Assembly: GCA_944325665.1 (NCBI GenBank)
Contig: CALVAY010000003.1
Coordinates: forward strand, 1-64,000
Reading direction: 5' to 3'
Length of the DNA stretch: 64,000 nucleotides
DNA from: Candidatus Gastranaerophilales bacterium
Lineage (GTDB): Bacteria > Cyanobacteriota > Vampirovibrionia > Gastranaerophilales > Gastranaerophilaceae
The notes under the pieces are model-generated. The model searched no databases. It was given only the letters and a program-made list of their open reading frames with translations, and had not been told where the DNA came from. Every line of letters starts with the position of its first letter. Position 1 is the stretch's first letter. Shown here piece by piece: positions 32,255 to 42,060 of this stretch. The position numbers and the translations under genes are program-made.

Positions 32255-34297
32255 ATGAGCGACCCCATTAATTCATTAAAAATCGACGCCTGGGGAACAG
32301 GCAAGCGTAACGATTGCTGGTGGAATATAGCAAAAAACCAAGCAGGTGAAGGTGCAAGTGCGGCAGAAATTCAACAGCTCATGGAAGAAATTGTTGAATA
32401 TAATGAAAAGAAATCAGGCAAGCAAATTGAGTTGGATGACACAATATATGCGGGTCAGCAAATTTTTATACCTATCGAACAATCAATCGATGAAATACAA
32501 GACAAGACAGCTGCATTAACATCAGAATACGCAGAGCTAAATACACAGTATGAGTCAAAAACAACAGCACTAGACAGTGCTAATACTGCCGTAAGCAGCG
32601 CTCTTGATAACCTCAATGCAAAACAAAATGCTCTCGGAGGAATTAATCAGGAAGAAAACCCTGAACAATATCAAAATATGCTAAATGAGGTAAACAACGC
32701 TAAAAGAGAATATCAAAGTGCCATTGAAAAACAAAAAGAAGCACAAAAAGAACTCGACAACACCAAGCAGCAAATGAACAGCAAGAAAGAGGAAATTGAA
32801 GCCGCAAAAGAAGAATTTGGCGAATTACAAAAAGAATTAAAAGACGCACAAGAAGAAAATCAAGAAACTATTGATAAAATAAATCAAGAAATTAACAACC
32901 TGCAAGATTCTATTGAACAAACAACTGCTCAAAAAGAACAGGCGGAACAACAGGCTGCAATTGAAGCTGAAACCGCCCGCCAACAAGAGCAGGCAAAAGA
33001 ACTTGGTGCAATAAATGAAAAAGGCGAAACAGAAGAAAATTGGGAGCCAAATGAAGAACAAGTTGCTGTAGCCGTAAAAGAAAATAAAGAAGCAACCGGC
33101 CAAGAACCCGAAGGAAGCGAGCCCGAAGAACAGGGTGATGAAGATAGCGAACCAATGTATGCGCAAGATGCTGAAGCATACGGTGCTGAGGTAGAAAGTC
33201 AACTTATTGACGGCGGAAGAACAAGACGTATTGAATATGAAGACGGAACGGTTGTCGAATACCACAGAAACCCGGAAACAGGCGAGTATGATGACAAAGG
33301 CGCTACATACAATACTGACGGCACAATAACATACTCTGACGGCAGAATTTATAACCCTGAAACAGGCGAAATTACAGAGCCCGAAGAACAGGGTGATGAA
33401 GCTGAAGAGCCAAAAAATCCTGGATACAGAAATGACGAATATTGGAAAAATGTAAACAAAGAAGAAAACAGCTCAAATTATCTAGATGGTCTTATAGATG
33501 AATACAATACCCTAATGGCACCATCGTCCGTTAATAAGGATACCGAACAAGCTGAAGAAATTTTGGGTCAGATAGATACATATATGACAAATCTTCAAGA
33601 AATAGAAGAGCTTGAAAATTCTGACGAAAATCCCGAACTAAAAGAACTTCTTCAGTCATATCAACTTGGTGAAGATTACAAAAATATGCTTTCGTATAAA
33701 GGTCTTAATCAAGAAGAGGCAAAACACGTTCTTGATGCAAAACTTGAAATACTAAAAACACAAGCAGAATTTAGCGCTCATGCGCAAGAGGCATATGATG
33801 CGGTTGACAACCTAAGCCCGACACAACAACTTGTAACAGATATAGATGTATCTTCGTACAAAGATCAGGTAAACTCAATGATTAATGACGCATGGGATAC
33901 AAGTGGAATGGGTGAATTAGAAAACTATGTAAGCGCGAGAACAGATAAATCAGTTATTGATCAACATGTTGAAACAGTAAAGGCTGCCTATGAAAGCCAA
34001 ATTCAGCATATAGACAGTGTGTATAATAAGCTTGATATAAATAAAGGCGTTGAACAACAAGATAAATATGATGCAGAAAATCTTAACAAAGTAATTGAAC
34101 TATATGATGAATTTATGAAAACAACTTGGGAAAAATCCTCGGACCTCTGGGGCAACAGACCCGGTGGTATTAATAATGCAAAAGAAGAAGCAGAAGGCTT
34201 GTTAAAATATGCTCTGGCAGGTGGCGAGTACCCAGGAAGTGTTGACTTTGAACAGTTAATACAAGCTATGGAAGAATTAAACCAGCAGTATAAATAA
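32255..34297 (+). CDS. Large coiled-coil protein with LysM-like N terminus
   Basis: 680 residues. The N-terminal about 75 residues resemble a LysM module (NDCWWNIAKNQAGEG, then DDTIYAGQQIFIP). Long coiled coils follow (about 80-240), an acidic linker with a repeated EPEEQGDE motif (near 287 and 374), a short beta-rich segment with GTVVEYHRNPETGEYDD and YSDGRIYNPETGE, and a helical C-terminal half. No signal peptide is present, so if it is cell-wall-associated the export route is unclear. SD AAGGAG. A 25-bp direct repeat (about 33120 and 33378) encodes the repeated linker. Confidence 0.68.
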   Translation: MSDPINSLKIDAWGTGKRNDCWWNIAKNQAGEGASAAEIQQLMEEIVEYNEKKSGKQIELDDTIYAGQQIFIPIEQSIDEIQDKTAALTSEYAELNTQYESKTTALDSANTAVSSALDNLNAKQNALGGINQEENPEQYQNMLNEVNNAKREYQSAIEKQKEAQKELDNTKQQMNSKKEEIEAAKEEFGELQKELKDAQEENQETIDKINQEINNLQDSIEQTTAQKEQAEQQAAIEAETARQQEQAKELGAINEKGETEENWEPNEEQVAVAVKENKEATGQEPEGSEPEEQGDEDSEPMYAQDAEAYGAEVESQLIDGGRTRRIEYEDGTVVEYHRNPETGEYDDKGATYNTDGTITYSDGRIYNPETGEITEPEEQGDEAEEPKNPGYRNDEYWKNVNKEENSSNYLDGLIDEYNTLMAPSSVNKDTEQAEEILGQIDTYMTNLQEIEELENSDENPELKELLQSYQLGEDYKNMLSYKGLNQEEAKHVLDAKLEILKTQAEFSAHAQEAYDAVDNLSPTQQLVTDIDVSSYKDQVNSMINDAWDTSGMGELENYVSARTDKSVIDQHVETVKAAYESQIQHIDSVYNKLDINKGVEQQDKYDAENLNKVIELYDEFMKTTWEKSSDLWGNRPGGINNAKEEAEGLLKYALAGGEYPGSVDFEQLIQAMEELNQQYK

Positions 34298-34317
34298 CAA
34301 ACAGTAATTATATTTAC

Positions 34318-34367
34318 ACACTCCCAAAAAAACTGTATAATTTTAATTAACAGTTTAATGGGAGTGT
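34318..34367. repeat. 50-bp inverted repeat centred on the rpiB promoter
   Basis: ACACTCCC (34318-34325) pairs with GGGAGTGT (34360-34367), and AAACTG (34330-34335) with CAGTTT (34351-34356). A perfect TATAAT (34336-34341) sits in the central loop. It may be an operator, a cruciform, or a weak terminator of the upstream gene. Confidence 0.65.
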
Positions 34368-34371
34368 TAAT

Positions 34372-34806
34372 ATGGAAAATTTAAAAATTGCAATCGGCTG
34401 TGATCACGGTGGTTTTCACTTAAAAGAGAAAATCCTTGAGTATCTTGAAGTACACAAAATCGAATTTAAAGATTTTGGAATACACACGCTTGAGCAAAGC
34501 GATTATCCCATTGTTGCAAAAGAAGTTGCAAAAGAAGTTGCAGCAGGCAATTTTGACAGAGGTATCTTGGTTTGCGGTACAGGTATTGGCATGTCAATTA
34601 CTGCAAACAAAACAAAAGGTGTAAGAGCTGTATGCCTTGAAAATACTTACTCTGCAAGAGTTTCAAGAGCTCACAATAATGCAAACATTCTTTGCCTTGG
34701 CGAGCGCGTAATCGGACAAAACTTGGCTCTTGATATTGTTGATGTTTGGCTAAAAACAGGTTTTGAAGGCGGCAGACACAAACGCAGAGTTGATATGATT
34801 GAGTAA
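34372..34806 (+). CDS. rpiB: Ribose 5-phosphate isomerase B
   Basis: 144 residues. Interconverts ribulose 5-phosphate and ribose 5-phosphate in the pentose phosphate pathway. The substrate-binding CDHGG near residue 10, SDYP near 44, catalytic Cys in VCGTGIGMSITANK (about 65-78) and HNNANILCLGERVIG (about 100-114) are intact. SD GGGAGT. It lies upstream of clpC with 78 nt between, and each has its own SD. Confidence 0.95.
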   Translation: MENLKIAIGCDHGGFHLKEKILEYLEVHKIEFKDFGIHTLEQSDYPIVAKEVAKEVAAGNFDRGILVCGTGIGMSITANKTKGVRAVCLENTYSARVSRAHNNANILCLGERVIGQNLALDIVDVWLKTGFEGGRHKRRVDMIE

Positions 34807-34884
34807 TTTTTACCAATTGAAACTCAAAATTTTTGTTGTAAGATTAAACTAAGAATTAGTAAAATCTATTAGGAAGTTTATAAC

Positions 34885-37332
34885 ATGTTTGAAAGATTTA
34901 CAGAAAAAGCAATAAGAGTAATTATGCTGGCCCAAGAAGAAGCAAGACGCTTGGGACATAATTTCGTCGGTACGGAACAAGTTCTGCTTGGTCTAATCGG
35001 CGAAGGAACGGGTATTGCAGCAAAAACACTTAAATCAATGGGCGTAACAATTAAAGATGCCAGAGCACAAGTTGAAAAAATCATCGGCAGAGGCTCGGGT
35101 TTTGTAGCTGTTGAAATACCATTCACTCCAAGAGCTAAAAAGGTTCTTGAATTATCTTGGGATGAAGCAAGACAGTTGGGGCATAATTACATTGGCACAG
35201 AACACCTGCTTCTTGGTTTAATCAGAGAAGGCGAAGGTGTTGCAGCAAAAGTACTTGAAAATCTTGGTGTTGACCTAAATAAATGCAGAAGTAATGTAAT
35301 TAAGCTATTAGGTGAAACAAAAACAAGTTCTTCAGGGGCTCAAACAGCAACACCGGGGGCTTCTCAGTCTAAAGCAAAAACTCCAAGCTTGGATGAATTT
35401 GGTACAGACTTAACTCTTGCAGCACAGGAACAACGTTTAGACCCGGTTGTTGGCAGAGAAAAAGAAATCGAAAGAGTTATTCAAATTCTTGCAAGAAGGA
35501 CAAAAAACAACCCTATTTTAATCGGTGAACCCGGTGTAGGTAAAACAGCTATCGCACAAGGGCTAGCGCAAAAAATTGTTGATTGCGAAGTTCCCGACAT
35601 TCTTGAAAACAAAAAAATTATACAACTCGATATGGGTCTTTTGGTTGCGGGTACAAAATACCGTGGCGAATTTGAAGAAAGACTTAAAAAGATTATGGAC
35701 GAAATTCGTCAAGCAGGTAATATCATCCTTGTAATTGATGAAATGCACACACTTATCGGTGCCGGTGCCGCCGAAGGCGCAATAGATGCTGCAAATATCT
35801 TAAAACCCGCACTATCAAGAGGTGAAATTCAAGTTATCGGTGCGACAACTCTTGATGAGTACAGAAAACACATTGAAAAAGATTCCGCACTTGAAAGACG
35901 TTTTCAGTCCGTTATCGTTGATCAGCCTTCAATTGAAGAAACAATTGAAATTATTCGCGGGCTAAAACCAAAATACGAAGAGCACCACAAGTTGCACATT
36001 TCAGACGAAGCAATTGTTGCGGCAACAGAACTTTCAAGTAAATTTATAACAGAAAGATTTTTGCCCGATAAGGCAATTGATATAATTGATGAAGCAAGCT
36101 CAAAAGTTCGCTTGAATGTTTCAGCGCTTCCGCCTGAAGGCAGAGAGCTTGAAAAACAACTTAAAGCCATTATTAAAGAAAAAGAAGATGCTATCAGAAA
36201 TCAAGAGTTTGAAAAAGCTTCAGACTTAAGAGATGACGAGGCAAACTTAAAAGATAAAATCAGAGAAATTCAAGACCAATGGAGAAATGAACAAGACGAA
36301 AACAAACCAACAGTTGGTGTTGAAGAGGTAGCACAAGTAATTTCAACAATTACAGGTGTTCCCGTTACTAAGATTACCGAAGGTGAATCTCAAAGATTAC
36401 TTAAACTTGAAGAAACTCTTCACGCCAGAGTAATCGGTCAACACGAAGCTGTTGTATCAATTTCAAAAGCCATAAGGCGCGCAAGGGTCGGACTTAAAAG
36501 CCCAAATAGACCGATTGGTAGCTTTATTTTCTCAGGTCCCACCGGTGTAGGTAAAACCGAATTGGCAAAAGCTCTTGCAGAAGCTGTTTTTGGCTCTGAA
36601 GATAATATGATAAGAATCGATATGTCCGAGTTTATGGAAAAACATACGACAGCAAAACTTATCGGTTCTCCTCCGGGATACGTAGGCTACGATGACGGTG
36701 GTCATATGACAGAGCTTGTCAGAAAGAAGCCTTATTCGGTTATTCTTTTTGATGAAATCGAAAAAGCGCACCCTGATGTATTTAACATAATGCTTCAAAT
36801 ACTTGATGACGGTCGTCTGACTGATTCAAAGGGTCGCCACGTAAGCTTTAAAAACACAATTATCATTATGACATCAAACGTTGGTGCTCATATGATTCAA
36901 AATACATCAAAATTAGGCTTCTCTGTTACAAATGACGAGAAAAAAGACAAATACGAAAAACTTAAAGAAACTGTTATGGAAGAATTGAAAAAGGCATTCA
37001 GACCTGAATTCTTAAACAGAATCGACGACATCATCGTATTTGCACACTTAAATGAATCTGAAATCAGAGAGATTGTAGATTTAATGCTTAATGACCTGTT
37101 TAAACGATTAGGCGAAAGAGAACTTACAATCGAAGTAACGGATGCAGCAAAAGACTATCTTGCAAAAGAAGGATACTCGGAAACCTACGGTGCAAGACCT
37201 CTAAGACGCGTAATTCAAAAGAAAGTCGAAGATGTGTTGGCAGAAGAAATCCTAACAGGCAATTACCAGCCAAACGACAAACTTCTAATGGATGTCAAAG
37301 ACGAAAAGATAGTCATAGAAAAGAAACAATAA
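34885..37332 (+). CDS. clpC: ATP-dependent Clp protease ATPase subunit ClpC
   Basis: 815 residues. Hsp100 unfoldase that feeds ClpP. Two N-terminal Clp repeats (1-145), AAA+ module 1 with GEPGVGKTA (about 212-220), a middle UVR-type coiled region (about 415-455, [13 protein letters not shown]), AAA+ module 2 with [12 protein letters not shown] (about 552-563), and a C-terminal D2-small domain ([18 protein letters not shown]). This is the ClpC pattern of Gram-positives and cyanobacteria. SD AGGAAG 8 nt upstream. No CtsR or McsAB genes are adjacent. Confidence 0.96.
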   Translation: MFERFTEKAIRVIMLAQEEARRLGHNFVGTEQVLLGLIGEGTGIAAKTLKSMGVTIKDARAQVEKIIGRGSGFVAVEIPFTPRAKKVLELSWDEARQLGHNYIGTEHLLLGLIREGEGVAAKVLENLGVDLNKCRSNVIKLLGETKTSSSGAQTATPGASQSKAKTPSLDEFGTDLTLAAQEQRLDPVVGREKEIERVIQILARRTKNNPILIGEPGVGKTAIAQGLAQKIVDCEVPDILENKKIIQLDMGLLVAGTKYRGEFEERLKKIMDEIRQAGNIILVIDEMHTLIGAGAAEGAIDAANILKPALSRGEIQVIGATTLDEYRKHIEKDSALERRFQSVIVDQPSIEETIEIIRGLKPKYEEHHKLHISDEAIVAATELSSKFITERFLPDKAIDIIDEASSKVRLNVSALPPEGRELEKQLKAIIKEKEDAIRNQEFEKASDLRDDEANLKDKIREIQDQWRNEQDENKPTVGVEEVAQVISTITGVPVTKITEGESQRLLKLEETLHARVIGQHEAVVSISKAIRRARVGLKSPNRPIGSFIFSGPTGVGKTELAKALAEAVFGSEDNMIRIDMSEFMEKHTTAKLIGSPPGYVGYDDGGHMTELVRKKPYSVILFDEIEKAHPDVFNIMLQILDDGRLTDSKGRHVSFKNTIIIMTSNVGAHMIQNTSKLGFSVTNDEKKDKYEKLKETVMEELKKAFRPEFLNRIDDIIVFAHLNESEIREIVDLMLNDLFKRLGERELTIEVTDAAKDYLAKEGYSETYGARPLRRVIQKKVEDVLAEEILTGNYQPNDKLLMDVKDEKIVIEKKQ

Positions 37333-37338
37333 TAAACT

Positions 37339-37425
37339 GGAGAGGTGTCCGAGTGGTTTAAGGTGCAAACCTGGAACGTTTGTGTGGGGGCAACTCCACC
37401 GGGGGTTCGAATCCCCCCTTCTCCG
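37339..37425 (+). tRNA. tRNA-Ser (GGA)
   Basis: Acceptor stem GGAGAGG with CTTCTCC (one G-U). The anticodon arm CAAAC-CTGGAAC-GTTTG gives GGA. A long variable arm and T arm GGGGGTTCGAATCCCCC follow. The discriminator is G at 37425; CCA not encoded. It begins 7 nt after the clpC stop. Confidence 0.95.
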
Positions 37426-37440
37426 TTTTAAATAACTTTA

Positions 37441-37471
37441 TTAAACATCGCTTTTGCGGTGTTTAATTTTT
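37441..37471 (+). terminator. Terminator after tRNA-Ser, inside the 3' end of the opposing gene
   Basis: An 11-bp stem TTAAACATCGC/GCGGTGTTTAA (one G-U) with a TTTT loop, then TTTTTA. The sequence also encodes the last residues of the minus-strand gene ending at 37441. Confidence 0.85.
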
Positions 37472-38037
37472 ATCCAAGCAAAAACAGCTAAAGACAGCAA
37501 AGCCAAAAATACGCCTGCTAAAATTCCCAAAATTAATTTCTTATTTATCCCTTTTGCAGGAGTTAAAGAATTATCGTCAACCTTTACAGGAGCGCTTATT
37601 TGCTTATCTTTATTTTGAACACTCTGGGGAGACTTGTCTTCAACAACCTCTTTTTTAACATCTTGAGAGATATTACCTATATGTTTATAGTTAAAAACAT
37701 AGACTATGTCTATATCATCAATTCCTTTAATTTCGGCAGGAAAAGGCTTAAAGGGTGAAGTTGATTTAATAGAAGTAAGAGCAATATTATTAATATCCTT
37801 TGGGCAATTTGTCTCAGCAATTTTTTCCTGATAAGCTTTGCCGTCTTTATGAATTGAGAAAAACACTTTTACGCTGCACGGGTCAGTGTATTCATTTAGC
37901 TTTGAATTATCATACCATTTGGCTTTAACATTTGTCTCAATTTCAGACAAATAAGGTGTCCAATAAGCACTGTAATCTTGCGCCCAGACGCTTGCAGTAA
38001 AAATAAAAATAAAAAATATACTATATATTAACTTCAT
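37441..38037 (-). CDS. Exported TonB-C-like protein with C-terminal anchor
   Basis: 198 residues. A signal peptide (cleavage near VWA|Q, residue 19) is followed by a domain (about 20-115) resembling the TonB/TolA C-terminal fold: a WxxYLxxIExxVKAKW start, CSVKVFFSIHKDGK and a final VYVFNY strand. A Ser/Lys linker and a C-terminal transmembrane helix (about 167-190) with a basic tail follow. It is probably an inner-membrane protein with a periplasmic domain. The start is preceded by TGC-TATATT with a 6-nt gap. Confidence 0.75.
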   Translation of the reverse strand: MKLIYSIFFIFIFTASVWAQDYSAYWTPYLSEIETNVKAKWYDNSKLNEYTDPCSVKVFFSIHKDGKAYQEKIAETNCPKDINNIALTSIKSTSPFKPFPAEIKGIDDIDIVYVFNYKHIGNISQDVKKEVVEDKSPQSVQNKDKQISAPVKVDDNSLTPAKGINKKLILGILAGVFLALLSLAVFAWIKIKHRKSDV

Positions 38038-38043
38038 AAAATT

Positions 38044-38072
38044 AATATAGCAGTTTTTTATAAAATGGACAA
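38044..38072 (-). promoter_or_regulatory. TTGTCC-N17-TGC-TATATT leaderless promoter
   Basis: Minus strand: TTGTCC (38072-38067), then TGC-TATATT (-10 at 38049-38044) ending 6 nt before ATG 38037. No SD. Confidence 0.6.
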
Positions 38073-38076
38073 ATTG

Positions 38077-41000
38077 TTAATCTTTACCAATTAAAAAGAC
38101 CGGTAAGTCATATTGTTTGGCAAAGTCTTTTAAATACTGTGGAACATCTTCAAGTGAATTTTCTTTTGCTACAACCCCTTTCATGCGAGGAAAATATGCA
38201 ACAAATTCACAATGCTTGTCTTCATTATTCTCATCTTTTATCATAAAACTGTCCATAACATTTGCCAAAGCACTCTTAAGCTCAGAAGATGAGAATTCGT
38301 GCCCGCCAAGATTATAGGTTATTTTATCACCAAATTGGCTTATCATATTTTTATTAATCAAAAATTTTCTGTAAAACTCAGAATATTCTTCGTCAGAAAC
38401 TTGAGCCTCGCTCAGTCCTAATTGATTTAGAAGAGCGTGCTTAAAATTCAATCTTTCACTATCTCGCTGTATTGTTTTAACAGCATAATCAAAATCTTTT
38501 TTTGTACCCGACCCAATATTTGAATCAGACATTTGAATGACGTTATACGGGCTGTTAGATAATACAAGACCATATTTTCGACAACAATAAGTTCTTTTAT
38601 GTTTTAAGCTGATTAAAGATTCGCTTAACACTCCGGCATTGTTAATATCACTCAGATAAGTAAACCTTGAAAGGTCATATTCGCCGCCTATCATATGAAC
38701 TAAAAGTTTAACATCATCTTTTTTTAATCCCTTAACAAAACCAAATTGGGACAAATCAGCATCATCAGGTATTTGTGTAAAGTTAATAACTTTATATTCA
38801 CTGCCATCCGAATCAATCTCACGAGGAATTTTATCTTCTAAGACAACATTAGAAGAATAAACAGCATTACCCGTTGAGTAAATTTTGTTAATTTTTTCTT
38901 TAATAGGCGCAAGATGTTCTTCGTTTAAGTCATCACAATAATCTGTAAACATTGAAGCGCCAACGCCCAATAAATCTGCTCTTGCAAATATTTGGGCAAT
39001 ATCAAAATCATAGGGACGCCTGAACATAAAGGCAGGATACTCAGGAGCACTTGTTCCGGTATTATATTCTTCAAACCAGTGATGATTTTTTACAAGCTCA
39101 TAAATCCTATCAGACATATCTTCGCCAATATTTAACTTGCCAAGAATAGATTTAACATAATAGGCACTTGTATTTTGATGACCCTTGTCAACTACGCTAT
39201 CTGCTTTACCCAAATCGTGAAATAATGCTAACAACTTAATAGCTGTTTTAGAAGTCTGATTTAACTCTTGATACTTAGGATTAGAAATACAATTATTAAG
39301 CACCGCAAGAGTATGAATATCATTTGAATATCTGTGTGTCGGGTTTTGAAGCTTGCCTACGGAATTTAAAAATTCAGGAAAAGCTTTTATTATCGTGTTT
39401 AATTCCTTGTCTAATTCCTCATTGCCTGTGTTAACAGTATTGGAATAAAGAAATTTATATGCAATGTCATATACGGATTTATCGACAGAGTCTGTTAAAT
39501 CCAAATTTTTGATTGCCAAAAGACCGTTATATCCATCCAGCTTATCATCAGTAAACTTAGGTACAATTGATAACTTATGAAAAATATCGTTTCTTTTCTC
39601 TTTAGGTAAAGCCTTTGTTAAATCATCCAAATCGGATAAAAAAGCGTCTCTAGGGTATGTTAGAGGCAAACCGCTTCTTCCGAATGACTTAATAAAATCA
39701 TCATTTATGGTCAAGATATTATCCGAATAAGAAAGATTTGGGTTAAAATCTGCTCTTTGCGTTTCGCCTACTTTAATATTTGACAGAAAAGTTTTGAAAA
39801 GCTGTACTATATTTATTTTAGGAACATCAAGAGAAACATCCGCAATAGACAGAGAGCCTTGAAGTTTAGCAGAAATATTTTTAAATTCTGTATCAACAAT
39901 CCCAAACTTATCAAATGATGCATTTATGGCTTCAGCCTCTGAGGCAAGATCAATTCGCTTTGCTAAAGGCAATGATAATAAGTCAGGATTTGTATATATT
40001 TCAACATAAGTCTTAATTTGTTGATCTTCCAAATATTTAAAGTTTGAAAATATAAAATCAGACTTTTTCTCATCTAAATTAACAAGGTCGTAAATAACAT
40101 GGGGTTGAGGATAATTTGCATATCCGAAACTAGAGTTTTGATTATTAACCTTTGTAGAAAGATATTTTATTGCACGCTCTTGTTGATTTGGTGTTAATTT
40201 TACAAAATCAAGAATTTCATAACCGGCAAGATATGCATAGTCCATTCTTGGGCAATTTATAAGCTTTTGAGCACTCTTGAATTCCTCTTTAGACATATTC
40301 GATAGCCTATCAATGTCCTCTAAGCAAAAATTAACATAGCCGGAAGGAATTGAATTCTTTAAAGCCATAAAATACTTTGCAAGCTTCCACTTATCATCGC
40401 TTGCAAGAGAAAGATTAGAAAAAGTATTTGAGGTGATATAAAGCGGTGAATCCATGCGCGCATCAAGGCTTTTAGTATATTCAGCAAGCTCGGTTAATCT
40501 TCCCAAAATAATCTCTTTATCCAGCGAAGAACGCATTATATTCTGAAAATCAGCACCCTTAAGTCGAACATTAAGTCTTTGTCTGTAAAGATCAACAAAG
40601 GAAGAGTATTCGTTGAGCTTTTGAAAAAACTCCTCATCACCGTTTGCAATATCAAAAAGCAAACGAGCATATAAATCATCGTCAACATAAGGGTCAACTT
40701 TTTTAAGTTGTTGCTGGTTTAAAAACGGCAAAAGAACAAAAGATTCGTAATCCGCATCTTCGTTAACCATATCTTTTGAAAAATTATCTACATTTTTTTG
40801 AAATTCTCGAACCTCTTCTTTGCTTAAGGATAACAAATCAACACCATAGTCCTTCATATCCTCACATATTTTTTGAGGGGAATCGATACATGAAACTTCA
40901 AAAAGAATTTTAGCAAGAGTTTCCTCATCGTCCATAGACTTTGCAAGCACACTACTTAATAAGTGCAAATGTTCCTTTGAAGAACCCGGTAAAGAGATAA

Positions 41001-41169
41001 ACTCCTGTGCCCAACGTTCTAACTCATCATTACGCTTACCATTAAGAGGTAATAATGGGGCGTCTAAACGAGTAAAGTCGTCCTTTTTTGAAGTAAAATT
41101 TATTACATTTTGTGTATTTTTTGAGTTAATGGCCAAAATATTCGGCAGGCCGTTTGCTTGGATAATCAT
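38077..41169 (-). CDS. Giant HD-domain protein
   Basis: 1030 residues, no signal peptide or membrane helix. The N-terminal about 600 residues are helical and unrecognised. An HD phosphohydrolase domain follows at about 615-720: an early His (NDIHTLAV), ALFHDLGKAD (His-Asp near 650), KGHQNTSA and KNHHWFEEY, consistent with metal-dependent hydrolysis of a phosphoester or nucleotide. The C-terminal about 280 residues are unrecognised. The N terminus contains VINFTSKKD, reminiscent of the TSFKG motif of the protease at 61905. No SD. Substrate unknown. Confidence 0.72.
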   Translation of the reverse strand: MIIQANGLPNILAINSKNTQNVINFTSKKDDFTRLDAPLLPLNGKRNDELERWAQEFISLPGSSKEHLHLLSSVLAKSMDDEETLAKILFEVSCIDSPQKICEDMKDYGVDLLSLSKEEVREFQKNVDNFSKDMVNEDADYESFVLLPFLNQQQLKKVDPYVDDDLYARLLFDIANGDEEFFQKLNEYSSFVDLYRQRLNVRLKGADFQNIMRSSLDKEIILGRLTELAEYTKSLDARMDSPLYITSNTFSNLSLASDDKWKLAKYFMALKNSIPSGYVNFCLEDIDRLSNMSKEEFKSAQKLINCPRMDYAYLAGYEILDFVKLTPNQQERAIKYLSTKVNNQNSSFGYANYPQPHVIYDLVNLDEKKSDFIFSNFKYLEDQQIKTYVEIYTNPDLLSLPLAKRIDLASEAEAINASFDKFGIVDTEFKNISAKLQGSLSIADVSLDVPKINIVQLFKTFLSNIKVGETQRADFNPNLSYSDNILTINDDFIKSFGRSGLPLTYPRDAFLSDLDDLTKALPKEKRNDIFHKLSIVPKFTDDKLDGYNGLLAIKNLDLTDSVDKSVYDIAYKFLYSNTVNTGNEELDKELNTIIKAFPEFLNSVGKLQNPTHRYSNDIHTLAVLNNCISNPKYQELNQTSKTAIKLLALFHDLGKADSVVDKGHQNTSAYYVKSILGKLNIGEDMSDRIYELVKNHHWFEEYNTGTSAPEYPAFMFRRPYDFDIAQIFARADLLGVGASMFTDYCDDLNEEHLAPIKEKINKIYSTGNAVYSSNVVLEDKIPREIDSDGSEYKVINFTQIPDDADLSQFGFVKGLKKDDVKLLVHMIGGEYDLSRFTYLSDINNAGVLSESLISLKHKRTYCCRKYGLVLSNSPYNVIQMSDSNIGSGTKKDFDYAVKTIQRDSERLNFKHALLNQLGLSEAQVSDEEYSEFYRKFLINKNMISQFGDKITYNLGGHEFSSSELKSALANVMDSFMIKDENNEDKHCEFVAYFPRMKGVVAKENSLEDVPQYLKDFAKQYDLPVFLIGKD

Positions 41170-41208
41170 AATTAATTAAAAACAAAATGTTTTACAGAAT
41201 TTACTTCA

Positions 41209-41217
41209 TGGTATAAT
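41209..41217 (+). promoter_or_regulatory. TGG-TATAAT extended -10, leaderless promoter of speB
   Basis: Consensus TGn-TATAAT (-10 at 41212-41217) followed by six adenines and ATG 41224. No SD. Confidence 0.65.
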
Positions 41218-41223
41218 AAAAAA

Positions 41224-42060
41224 ATGCTAAGCGGACCATTTTTAGATAAAAATTTTATAGGCGCAACAGAAGACATTGAACAAGCAAAAATAGTTATGCT
41301 TGGTATGCCGTTTGACGGAACCTGTACAAACAGACCCGGGGCAAGATTTGCACCGCAACAAATAAGGGTTGAAAGCGTCGGTATAGAAGAATATTCCGTA
41401 TATTTTGACAGAAACCTTTCAGAATGCGATTTTTACGATGCGGGCGAATTAGAGCTTCCTTTTGGCGCACCAAAAGAGGCCTTAGAAATTATCGAAAAAA
41501 ATGTAGATGAAATTTATAAATATAACAAAAAACTCTTGGGTATAGGCGGCGAGCACCTTGTTACACTTGGCAGCATTAAAGCCCTTTACAAGCATTTTAA
41601 AGACATCGCCGTAATTCAGTTTGACGCGCATACCGACCTTAGAGAAAGTTATCTTGATATTGAACTTACTCACTCCGGAGTAATGTTGCAGATAGCAAAA
41701 ATTATCGGCTTTGAAAATATAATGCAAGTAGGGATAAGGTCAGGCGAAAAGGGTGAATTTGAACTAATGAAAAAACACTCTACACTTGCTTTTGACCCAA
41801 AAGAGCTTGAAAAATTTAAAGACAAGAAAATCTTTGTAACAATAGACTTAGACGTCCTTGACCCGTCTATTATGAGCGGAACAGGTACACCTGAAGCGGG
41901 CGGCTTAACGTACAAAGAGCTTATGAAGTGGATTGTAGAGCTTAAAAAATATAATATTATTGGTGCGGATGTGGTAGAACTTGCACCGGATTTAGACATT
42001 ACAAAAGTTTCAACAGCAACAGCTTGCAAATTAATTAGAGAAGTTCTAATGATTTTATAA
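41224..42060 (+). CDS. speB: Agmatinase (ureohydrolase)
   Basis: 278 residues. Mn-dependent ureohydrolase that converts agmatine to putrescine and urea. The metal-binding motifs are GGEH (about 115), FDAHTD (about 138-143) and IDLDVLDP (about 216-223). MPFDGTCTNRPGARFAP is the agmatinase opening. A related guanidino substrate cannot be excluded. It overlaps the convergent coaE gene by 26 nt and is expressed from a leaderless-type promoter. Confidence 0.9.
   Translation: MLSGPFLDKNFIGATEDIEQAKIVMLGMPFDGTCTNRPGARFAPQQIRVESVGIEEYSVYFDRNLSECDFYDAGELELPFGAPKEALEIIEKNVDEIYKYNKKLLGIGGEHLVTLGSIKALYKHFKDIAVIQFDAHTDLRESYLDIELTHSGVMLQIAKIIGFENIMQVGIRSGEKGEFELMKKHSTLAFDPKELEKFKDKKIFVTIDLDVLDPSIMSGTGTPEAGGLTYKELMKWIVELKKYNIIGADVVELAPDLDITKVSTATACKLIREVLMIL

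Noticed and set aside
32837-33265. 142-residue antisense reading frame within the coiled-coil gene
   Set aside because: It is Phe/Leu-rich as expected from antisense of Glu/Lys/Gln codons, with no SD or homology.
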